Source of the DNA: Actinomycetes bacterium
GTDB lineage: Bacteria; Actinomycetota; Actinomycetes; Streptosporangiales; Streptosporangiaceae
Assembly (NCBI GenBank): GCA_021792405.1
Contig: JAJYUU010000002.1
Span: 1-64,000, forward strand
Length of the DNA: 64,000 nt
Direction: 5' to 3'
Part shown: in pieces, positions 47,465 to 55,353 of the stretch
Numbering within the stretch: the stretch's first letter is position 1
Layout of the letters: the number at the start of each line of letters is the position of its first letter
Translations under genes and position numbers: made by a program
Notes under the pieces: generated by a model
Told to the model about the DNA's origin: nothing
Database searches by the model: none
Seen by the model: the letters and a program-made list of their open reading frames with translations, nothing else

Positions 47465-48562
47465 GTGGCGGGCGAACTGGCAGCCCCGAGGGGACGCGGC
47501 TGGCAGGTGGCAGCCCGTTACCTCATCGGTGTGGCCGTCGGATGCCTTGCGCTGGCGCTGCTGCTGCCGAAGCGGAGCGAGCTCATCGCGGCCTGGCATC
47601 AGCTCGGCAGCGCCAGTCCGGGCTGGCTGGCCGCCGCGATCGGGGCCGAGGCGCTGTCGTTGCTAACGTTCGCCTGGCTGCAGCGGCGGGTGCTGCGGCT
47701 GAGCGGCGCCCGGGCGCGGCTGCCAGGGCTGTTCGCGCTGTCGCTCGGGAACGACGCCATCGCGAATACCGTGCCGGGCGAGCCGGCTGTGTCCAGCGCC
47801 TACCGGTACCGGTATTACCGGCGCACCGGGGCGAGCGCCGCGAGCGCGGGCTGGACTATCTTCACGATCCTGCTCGCACAGGCGATCGGGATGTCGCTGG
47901 TGCTGCTACTCGGCGTGGTCGTCGCGCTCGCGGGCAGCACCAGCCTGGCCGACGCGGGCGTCACCGTAGCGGGCTTGCTGATCGTAGCCGCGGCCGGGGC
48001 CATCCTGGTCCGCCGTGACCTGGTGCTACGGCTGGCCGAGGCGGTACTGCGGTTGCTGCGGCGGCTGACCGGCTACCCGCGCGGCAGCATTGGCGCCCGT
48101 ATCGATGCCACCCTGGCACGGATGCGGGAGATCCCGCTGACCAGCAGGGCGATGGCAGGGATCGTGGCGATCGCCACCGCTGTCTGGGGCGCCGACTTCC
48201 TCTGCCTGCTCTGCGGCTTCCGCGCGGTGCACGCCGCCATTCCGTGGTACGGAGTGCTGCTGGCGTACGGGGTGGCTCAGGTAGCCGGGTCGTTCCCGCT
48301 CGTGCCGGGTGGCCTTGGCATCGTGGAGGGAAGTCTCGCTGTCGTGCTCGCCGCCTACGGCGCCGGGCGGGTCAGTGCGGTGTCGGCGGCCCTCGCCTTC
48401 CGGATGGTGAACTTCTGGCTCGCTATCGCGGTCGGCTGGGTCTGCGTCCTGCTCATCGCGCAACGCCGTCGCACCATGATCCGGGAGACTTCGGCAGGTG
48501 AAAGCAGCAGCACATGGCCGTCTCCTGGATCGGGAGAGGGAGCGGGAGATGGCGCGGGGTAG
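47465..48562 (+). CDS. Lysylphosphatidylglycerol synthase/flippase-type integral membrane protein
   Basis: Multi-TM; LSLGNDAIANTVPGEPAVSSAYRYRYYRRTG; SFPLVPGGLGIVEGSLAVVLAAYG. Confidence 0.88.
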   Translation: MAGELAAPRGRGWQVAARYLIGVAVGCLALALLLPKRSELIAAWHQLGSASPGWLAAAIGAEALSLLTFAWLQRRVLRLSGARARLPGLFALSLGNDAIANTVPGEPAVSSAYRYRYYRRTGASAASAGWTIFTILLAQAIGMSLVLLLGVVVALAGSTSLADAGVTVAGLLIVAAAGAILVRRDLVLRLAEAVLRLLRRLTGYPRGSIGARIDATLARMREIPLTSRAMAGIVAIATAVWGADFLCLLCGFRAVHAAIPWYGVLLAYGVAQVAGSFPLVPGGLGIVEGSLAVVLAAYGAGRVSAVSAALAFRMVNFWLAIAVGWVCVLLIAQRRRTMIRETSAGESSSTWPSPGSGEGAGDGAG

Positions 48563-48628
48563 CAGGCGGACGGCCCGGCCTGACTCACTCCGGACCGTGC
48601 CGGGCTGCGGCTCGCGGGCCGGTGTCCG

Positions 48629-48775
48629 TCAGGACTGCTGGCTGGCGGGGCCGACCAGCCCCGTCTCGTAAGCCACGACGACTGCCTGAACCCGGTCGCG
48701 TAGCTGCAGCGTGGCCAGGATCCGCGCGACGTGCGTCTTGATCGTCGCCTCGCTCAAAGTCAGCTCGGCGGTCCG
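48629..48775 (-). pseudogene. Orphan LuxR/NarL C-terminal HTH fragment
   Basis: AELTLSEATIKTHVARILATLQLRDRVQAVVVAYETGLVGPA; no receiver domain or full HTH N-terminus upstream. Confidence 0.7.
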
Positions 48776-49101
48776 ACATGACGGCCATCCCGCCATGATC
48801 ATGACGAAGAATCCGCGCTTGCGCAGGACCGCAGCCTCGGTCCCTGGCGAGTCGCGCCAGGCCTGCCTCATCTGGTCAGCCGCCGGCGCGGTCGGCAGGC
48901 TGCCACCGCCGGTGTGCTGACTGGCTGGCTGCGGCTTGCCACCGGATTGCGCGTCGCGTCGGCCCGGAGACTGCGCGCGGCCGTCGCGTCAGGGATATCC
49001 GCCGCGACGGCCGGGCCGCACGGAGCTCCAAGCGCCATCAGCACATGCTAGGTGACGCGATCTCTGAGGTGGGCTGAGCCGCAGCGAGCGGCCAGGGCGG
49101 C

Positions 49102-50160
49102 TCAGCCGGCGCCGCCTTGAGCGGGCCGGCCGGTCAGCGTCGCAGGTGGTGCGGTTGAGCCCCGGATGATGAGCTCGGGCGTGAGGTAGAGCACTTTCGC
49201 CGGCCCGGCGCTGCCGTTCAGCCGTTCGAGCAGCAGCCGGGCCGCCTCGGTGCCGACCTGGTAATGAGAGAACGCCAGTGTCGTCAGCGGCGGCCGGAGC
49301 ATGTTGATGAACGGCATGTCGTTGAAGCCGACGACGGACATGTCGGCCGGGCAGCTCAGCCCGGCCTCGTCCAGCGCGAGATAGCAGCCGACCGCGAGCA
49401 TGTCGTTGCCGGCCGCGACGGCCGTGCACGGCTGCCCGTCGGCGAGGATCTGCCGCAGGCAGCGGTGCCCCTCCTCGATCGAGAACGCGCGGGCGAACGC
49501 CAGCCGGCCGGCGGGGACATCCAGGCCAGCCGCCGCCATGCCGGCCCGGAAGCCCCGGTACCTGGCGAGCCCGGTGGACACATCCTGCGGGCCGGCGATG
49601 CAGGCAATGTCGCGATGACCGAGCGATGTCAGGTGACTCACCGCCATTCTGACCCCGAGCTCATTGTCGACGGTTACCGACGGCAGGCTGTTGTCCGCCG
49701 CGATCCGGTTCATCAGGACGACCGGCACCCCGGCCCGGATGGCCTCGGTCAGCAACGGGTTGCGCAGGTGAGCGGTGGCCAGCACGTAACCGTCCACGTG
49801 CCGGGCGCGCATCTGCTCGAACACGCGGCGCTCTCGTGCGTCGTCGCCGTCGGTATTCCCGATGAGCGCGACGTAGCCGTCAGCCTCGAGCCGGTCCTCC
49901 AGGCCGCGGACGATCGGCGGGAAGAGCGGGTTGTTCAGGTCGGGAATGAGCACGCCGATGGTATGCGATCGGCGGGTGCGCAGGCTGCGGGCAACGGCGT
50001 CCGGCTGGTAACCGAGCTCGGCCGCGGCGGCGAGCACCCGGTTGGCGGTGTCCTCACTGACCAGCAGCCTGGTATCCGGGTTCAGCGCCCTTGATGCGGT
50101 GGCTGGGTGCACGCCAGCCTGGCGGGCTACATCGCGCAGCTTCACGGCTGGCTCGGGCAT
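49102..50160 (-). CDS. LacI family transcriptional regulator
   Basis: KLRDVARQAGVHPATASRALNPDTRLLVSEDTANRV; ends ELIIRGSTAPP. Confidence 0.96.
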   Translation of the reverse strand: MPEPAVKLRDVARQAGVHPATASRALNPDTRLLVSEDTANRVLAAAAELGYQPDAVARSLRTRRSHTIGVLIPDLNNPLFPPIVRGLEDRLEADGYVALIGNTDGDDARERRVFEQMRARHVDGYVLATAHLRNPLLTEAIRAGVPVVLMNRIAADNSLPSVTVDNELGVRMAVSHLTSLGHRDIACIAGPQDVSTGLARYRGFRAGMAAAGLDVPAGRLAFARAFSIEEGHRCLRQILADGQPCTAVAAGNDMLAVGCYLALDEAGLSCPADMSVVGFNDMPFINMLRPPLTTLAFSHYQVGTEAARLLLERLNGSAGPAKVLYLTPELIIRGSTAPPATLTGRPAQGGAG

Positions 50161-50302
50161 CGGCGCTCCCGCTCCGCGGGCTTTGCATGGCGTGGTGCTT
50201 GCCCGAATCGTATCCTCCGGAACGGGCGATGGGGACGCCGCGCCCGCAGCCGGGGCGACGACCGGGTCCTGGCGGGCCTGACAGGCCACTGCTAGGCTCA
50301 GG

Positions 50303-50327
50303 GCAAACGATTGCATCAACGGTTGCA
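50303..50327. promoter_or_regulatory. Overlapping LacI-type operators GCAAACGATTGCA and ATCAACGGTTGCA
   Basis: Central CG dinucleotides at 50308-50309 and 50320-50321, 12 bp apart. Confidence 0.7.
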
Positions 50328-50350
50328 ACGACTCTGGCGATGGAGGGACA

Positions 50351-51323
50351 GTGAGCGCGCTTCCGACTCGCTATCTCGGCGCGGCGCGGCTGGCGGTACC
50401 CGCCGTCGGGCTGGGCTGCATGAGCTTGTCCGGGATGTACGGCACGCCCGAGGAGAGCGTCTCGCTGCGGGTGCTGGACCGAGCGCTCGAGCTGGGGTGC
50501 ACGTTTCTCGACACCTCCGACCAACGAGGAACTGCTCGGACGAGCGCTCGCGGGCCGCCGTGATCAGGTAGTGCTCGCCACGAAGTTCGGGAACGTCCGC
50601 AAGCCTGGCGGCGCATTCCTTAGGGCCAACGGCGATCCGGCGTACGTCCCGCAGGCCTGTGACGCGTCGCTGCGGCGGCTGGGCGTTGACTACATTGACC
50701 TGTACTACCTGCACCGGGTGGATCCGCAGGTGCCGATCGAGGACACGATCGGCGCGATGGCCGAGCTGGTCGCGGCCGGCAAGGTCGGCCACCTGGCGAT
50801 CTCGGAGGCGGCGCCGGCCACTATCAGGCGGGCGCACGCGGTATATCCCATCACCGCGCTCCAGACCGAGTACAGCTTGTGGTCGCGGGAGCCCGAGGCG
50901 GAGATCCTGTCCGTGGTCCGCGAGCTCGGCATCGGCTTCGTTGCCTACGCGCCGATCGGGCGGGGCTTCCTCGCCGGGCGGTTCAGCGACCCGGCAGAGC
51001 TGGCGGACAGTGACGTCCGGCGGCAGCATCCCCGGTTCCTTGGCGACAACTTGCGCTCGAATGCCGGGGTCGCCGCGCGGCTGCGCGCGATCGCCGATGC
51101 TCGCGGCGTGACCCCTGCGCAGCTCGCGCTTGCCTGGCTGCTGGCTCGCGGCGACGACATCGTCCCGATTCCCGGCACGGCTAGCGTGGAACACCTCGAG
51201 CAGAACATCGCCGCCGCGTCCCTGCAGCTCACACAGGACGAGCTGGCGAGCATCGGTGCCGCCTTTCCCCCTGGCACCGCGACCGGTGACCGGTACGCGG
51301 ACATGAGCGTGGTGAACCGCTAA
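50351..51323 (+). pseudogene. Aldo/keto reductase, frameshifted by a small internal deletion
   Basis: Frame 1 ...[12 protein letters not shown] then frame 2 [24 protein letters not shown]...YYLHRVDPQ; segment normally carrying the catalytic Tyr (D-x-YG) is absent. Confidence 0.85.
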
Positions 51324-51333
51324 GGCGTAGTCG

Positions 51334-52761
51334 TCACTCCCGGACGAACGCCACGATGACGGCTGCTGCGACGACAAACGACCCGGCCATGACGGCGAAC
51401 GCGATGCTGAAGCCGGCCGCAGTGATGATCCAGCCGAGCGCCGCGGTCCACAGCGATCCGACGCCGAACGAGATGGCGAAGAACGCCCCGAACGACGACC
51501 GCGCGCTGCCGTGCTGGGTGAAGTCGGAGAACACGGCTTGGAGCAGCGGCGACTCGGTGTAGGCCAGGACGCCGACGCAGACCCCGAACATGGCGAGCAT
51601 GGCAACATTGCGGCCGGCGTAACCGAATGCCACCAGCGCCACAGCTCCGCAGGCATACGTCGTGACCAGCGTCCGCAGCCTGCCGAAGCGGTCGGCCAGC
51701 ATGCCGCCGACTACCGGTCCGGCCACGCTCGCCGCCACTACCGCAGTGAACAGGGCTCCGACTGTCAGGGTCGGCAAGTGCAGTCCGCTACGCAGGTAGG
51801 CCGGAACGTAGGTGGTCAGCACGCCAAGCCCGCGACCGCCTGCCGCGATAGTCGAGGCGATCAAGAGTGCTATCACGCGCCGGCCGCGCAACACCGTGCG
51901 CAGCGGCGCGGGCCCCGCCGGGCGGGCGGACTCGTCGTCGCTGGCGGTGCTGTGGTCGCTGGCGGTGCTGTGGTCGCTGGCGGTGCTGTGGTCGCTGGCG
52001 GTGCTGTGGTCGCTGGCGGTGCTGTGGTCGCTGGCGGTGCTGTGGTCGCTGGCGGTGCTGTGGTCGCTGGCAGCCATGGCCCGACCGGCGGCCCCGTCCT
52101 GTCCGTCGGCCCCGTCCTGTCCGCCGGTACTGTCGTGGCCGGTGGCCGCGGCCCGCCGCTCCGCTGGCAGCGCCACCCGGACGATGACCGCGCCGGCCAG
52201 CAGCAAGGCGCCGAGCACGAGCAGCCCGGTGCGCCAGCCGGCCGTCGCGATCACCGCTGACAGGATCAGCGGCGCCGCCACGGTCCCGATGCTGCCCCCG
52301 GCGGTGTGCCAGCTCAGCACGGTAGCCCGACGGTGCGGGAACCGCTGTGACAGATATGCCGAGCCGACCGGATGCTGCGGCCAGCTCACCGCCGCGCCCA
52401 GCACCCTGGCGGCGGCGAACACGCCGAAGGCCGGCGCTACGGCGGCCAGCAAGCTCGCCACGGCCAGCCCGGTATTCTGCGCGGCGATGATCGCGCGGGC
52501 GCTCATCCGCCGCAGCAGGCCTGCGGTGCCCTGCAGGAATCCGCCGAGCAGGCCCGCCGCTGTCAACACGACGCCGAGCACGGCGTAGGAGAGATGAAAC
52601 TGCGCGACCACGAACGGGTAGGCAAGGGCCAGGCCGGCGACGTAAAGATGCTGGATGCCGTGCGCCACGGTCATCACGGTGAGCGCACGGCGGTCGCGCG
52701 CTCCGCGCAGCAGCGGGTCCCGTGGCGTGGTCGGTGCTGTCGCCGGTTCCGCCGGAGTCAC
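51334..52761 (-). CDS. MFS transporter with repeat-expanded central loop
   Basis: 12-TM-like profile; loop (ASDHST)x7. Confidence 0.93.
   Translation of the reverse strand: MTPAEPATAPTTPRDPLLRGARDRRALTVMTVAHGIQHLYVAGLALAYPFVVAQFHLSYAVLGVVLTAAGLLGGFLQGTAGLLRRMSARAIIAAQNTGLAVASLLAAVAPAFGVFAAARVLGAAVSWPQHPVGSAYLSQRFPHRRATVLSWHTAGGSIGTVAAPLILSAVIATAGWRTGLLVLGALLLAGAVIVRVALPAERRAAATGHDSTGGQDGADGQDGAAGRAMAASDHSTASDHSTASDHSTASDHSTASDHSTASDHSTASDHSTASDDESARPAGPAPLRTVLRGRRVIALLIASTIAAGGRGLGVLTTYVPAYLRSGLHLPTLTVGALFTAVVAASVAGPVVGGMLADRFGRLRTLVTTYACGAVALVAFGYAGRNVAMLAMFGVCVGVLAYTESPLLQAVFSDFTQHGSARSSFGAFFAISFGVGSLWTAALGWIITAAGFSIAFAVMAGSFVVAAAVIVAFVRE
51937..52062. repeat. 18-bp tandem repeat, 7 perfect copies
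   Basis: gtcgctggcggtgctgtg x7 from 51937, partial eighth copy after 52062. Confidence 0.97.
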
Positions 52762-52764
52762 TGA

Positions 52765-52787
52765 GCACCCGCAGGGCTGGCGGGTGC
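52765..52787. other. Intra-operon hairpin GCACCCGC-agggctg-GCGGGTGC
   Basis: 8-bp perfect stem between the alpha/beta hydrolase and MFS genes. Confidence 0.6.
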
Positions 52788-52791
52788 CCGG

Positions 52792-53856
52792 TCAGGAGAT
52801 CTCACCCAGCCGCTCGGCCAGCCAGTCCGCCGCCTGCGGCCGCCATCGGTAAGTGAGGTTCATGCAGACGTGGTTGCCCTCCTCGAACAGCCACAGGTCG
52901 GCGTTCGGGGCCTCGGTCGCTACCCGTTCGGCGTGCTGCCAGGGGATAAGCCGGTCACGCTTGCCGAAGACCACGATCATGGGCTGGCTCAGCTGACCGA
53001 GCACGCCCTCCAGGGTCAGCCGGGCGGCGAACTCGTAGGTCTCCTCCGGCGTGGTAGTTCCGCTGTTATGCGCGAACGTCGCGAAGCTGTGCGGCGCCCG
53101 GTCGCGGATGAGCGCGCCGTAGTCGTAGGGACCGCCACAGATCACCACCGCCCTGATGCGCGGCTCGAAGGCGGCCGCCCTGGCACCGTAGTAGCCGCCG
53201 AGGCTCACTCCCAGCAGGCCGACCCGGCTCCCGTCGAGGTCGCTGCGGGCGCACAGCACGTCCAGCACGGCGGCCACCGGCGCCTCGAAGTCCGGGCGGA
53301 TCTTGAGGGCATAGCCCGTCTCGCCCTGGCCGGGGCCGTCCAGCGAGAACGTCGCCATTCCGCGCGCCAGGAACACGTTCTCCACCGCGAAGAACTCTTC
53401 CTTGGTGGAGTCAAGGCCGGCGATCAACAGCACCAGTGGCGGTCGCTGCGCACCCGGCGGCCTGCGCAGGTTGCCGATCATGGTGGCGCCATCGAAGCCG
53501 ATCTCCACCCGCTCGGCGGTGGCATCGAGCAGCCGGTGCGCGCGGTTCATGGCTGCCACCGCCTGGTCGGCGGCAACCCGGTGCCTGTCCAGGTCAAGCA
53601 TCCAGACGAACTTGGCGAAGTGATAGCTGAGCGCGGCCCGGACCCAGGCTTCCCCCGCAGTCAGGAGCCGGCCCGCATCCTGCGCCTCACGGGCGAGCGT
53701 CGCGTGCAGGTCGCCGTTAGCGCTCCAGGCCCCGAGCCAGTCCGCCCAGCGCTCGAGCGGACCGGTTACCCGGGCGAAGTCGCCGGGGTCGACGCCCTGG
53801 GCCGTGAACCGCGGGCCCCAGTTGGCCACTGCCGAGGTGATCTCGACGTCCGGCAC
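52792..53856 (-). CDS. Alpha/beta hydrolase
   Basis: PPLVLLIAGLDSTKEEFFAVENVFLARGMATFSLDGPGQGET; VGLLGVSLGGYYGARAAAF. Confidence 0.94.
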   Translation of the reverse strand: MPDVEITSAVANWGPRFTAQGVDPGDFARVTGPLERWADWLGAWSANGDLHATLAREAQDAGRLLTAGEAWVRAALSYHFAKFVWMLDLDRHRVAADQAVAAMNRAHRLLDATAERVEIGFDGATMIGNLRRPPGAQRPPLVLLIAGLDSTKEEFFAVENVFLARGMATFSLDGPGQGETGYALKIRPDFEAPVAAVLDVLCARSDLDGSRVGLLGVSLGGYYGARAAAFEPRIRAVVICGGPYDYGALIRDRAPHSFATFAHNSGTTTPEETYEFAARLTLEGVLGQLSQPMIVVFGKRDRLIPWQHAERVATEAPNADLWLFEEGNHVCMNLTYRWRPQAADWLAERLGEIS

Positions 53857-53923
53857 GACCGTCTCCCTCCGTCGCCAGGGCAGGAACGCACGCAGGCCGG
53901 CGTGCTAGGGCGCCTGTCTGCCG

Positions 53924-53936
53924 GCAACCGTTTGCA
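53924..53936. promoter_or_regulatory. LacI-type operator GCAACCGTTTGCA
   Basis: 68 bp upstream of the hydrolase/MFS operon; matches GCAA-N-CG-N-TTGCA. Confidence 0.75.
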
Positions 53937-54058
53937 TCGACGCTAACGATGGCCGTCCCGCACTGTCAAGGCCCGACGGCCCGCCTGGGCGCAGGTCGCG
54001 GCCGGTATGCCCGCTCACGGCCAGAGAACCGCGTGGTCAGCGGCTGGTACAGTTTAGT

Positions 54059-54082
54059 TATCGTTTGGTGCTAGCGTTTGCG
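54059..54082. promoter_or_regulatory. Degenerate LacI-type half-sites upstream of lacI (TATCGTTTG / TAGCGTTTGC)
   Basis: Two CGTTTG cores 13 bp apart before ATG 54110. Confidence 0.5.
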
Positions 54083-54109
54083 ATCCGACGCGGAAAGCGG
54101 GGTGGGGCG

Positions 54110-55141
54110 ATGGCTGCGGCGCGCCGTTCTCCCCGGCTCAAGGATGTCGCCGAGGCGGCCGGGGTGCACATCTCCACCGCATCCCGCGCGCTGAACGAGC
54201 GGACCGCCGCACTGCTCAATCCGCAGACCCTGGAGCGCGTGCGGGAGACCGCCGACGGTCTCGGTTACCGGGTGAACGGGATGGCGCGAGCCTTGAAGAC
54301 CAGGCGCTCGCTGTCCATCGGGATGGTCGTCCCCGACATCACCAACCCGTTCTTCCCGCCCACGGTGCGCGGCGCTGAGGACGTTCTGGACCGGGCGGGC
54401 TACTCGCTGCTGCTGTCCAGCACCGACAACGACATGGGCAAGGCCAGGCGCCAGGTCGCGGCCATGCTCGAAAGCCAGGTGGATGGTCTGCTCCTGGCCA
54501 TGGCGCTGCGCGACGACCCGCTGGTGACCGAACTGCGATCGGGCGGCGCTCCGCTCGTGCTGGTCAACAGGACCATCGACCGCGGCGGCGTGTCGGCAGT
54601 CGTTCCGGATGACTTCCACGGCGCGCTCGAGGCAGCCGAGCACCTGTACGCGCTAGGCCATCGCCGGCTGGCGTTCGTCGGCGGACCGCTGGCCACCTCC
54701 AACGGCGCCCGGCGCCGGGCCAGCTTCGACCAGACGGTGGCCCGGCTCGGCCTGAAAGAGGTGGCAGCACTCGAGGCTGTCGCGTTCGACGAGGACGCGG
54801 GTTATGCGACAGCGCAGGACCTGCTCACCAGGCACCCGCGCATCACCGGGGTGGTCGCGGGCAATGACCTGCTGGCGATCGGCATCATCGCCGCGGCCGC
54901 GGAGCGCGGGCTTGCGTGCCCGCAGGACATCTCGGTGGTGGGCTTCAACGACATGCTGCTGGCCGGCCGCCTGCAGCCGCCCCTGACCACGATCCGGATC
55001 CCGCAGTACGACGTCGGCGCGCGGGCGGCGGAGTTGCTCATGTCGCTCGTCGACGATCCGGACCGGAATCCCGAAACGGTGCTGATCTCCGGCGAACTGG
55101 TCATCCGCGGATCCACCGCGGCGCCACGGGCCGCGGACTGA
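54110..55141 (+). CDS. LacI family transcriptional regulator
   Basis: RLKDVAEAAGVHISTASRALNERTAALLNPQTLERV; ends ELVIRGSTAAP. Confidence 0.96.
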   Translation: MAAARRSPRLKDVAEAAGVHISTASRALNERTAALLNPQTLERVRETADGLGYRVNGMARALKTRRSLSIGMVVPDITNPFFPPTVRGAEDVLDRAGYSLLLSSTDNDMGKARRQVAAMLESQVDGLLLAMALRDDPLVTELRSGGAPLVLVNRTIDRGGVSAVVPDDFHGALEAAEHLYALGHRRLAFVGGPLATSNGARRRASFDQTVARLGLKEVAALEAVAFDEDAGYATAQDLLTRHPRITGVVAGNDLLAIGIIAAAAERGLACPQDISVVGFNDMLLAGRLQPPLTTIRIPQYDVGARAAELLMSLVDDPDRNPETVLISGELVIRGSTAAPRAAD

Positions 55142-55150
55142 CGCGGGAGC

Positions 55151-55252
55151 CTCCTGACGCCGGCGGCTCCTGACGCCGGCGACTCCTGACGCGCGGGGCG
55201 CTCCTGGCTCTGGCTGATCCCGCCGTGTTGGCTCTGGCTGATCCTGCCGTGC
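55151..55252. repeat. Intergenic tandem repeats: 16-bp x3 (55151-55198) and 24-bp x2 (55205-55252)
   Basis: ctcctgacgccggcgR and tggctctggctgatccYgccgtgY. Confidence 0.9.
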
Positions 55253-55305
55253 CCTGGCTCCCGGGGCCTGCCCTTGACAATCCAGGCGCGGGTGCGCGAG
55301 CATTC

Positions 55306-55319
55306 TGCAAACGGTTGCA
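55306..55319. promoter_or_regulatory. LacI-type operator TGCAAACGGTTGCA
   Basis: Perfect TGCAA/TTGCA arms; downstream of TTGACA (55274-55279); 35 bp before ATG 55354. Confidence 0.8.
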
Positions 55320-55353
55320 CTTTCACCCTCTGCGGGCATCTCGTGCAGGTCGG

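Noticed and set aside
51937-52062. Possible CRISPR array (regular 18-bp repeats)
   Set aside because: Repeats are contiguous with no spacers and in frame within an MFS gene; a VNTR.
55101-55310. Minus-strand 69-aa ORF over intergenic repeats
   Set aside because: Made of the 16-bp and 24-bp repeats; overlaps promoter/operator region; no SD or homology visible.
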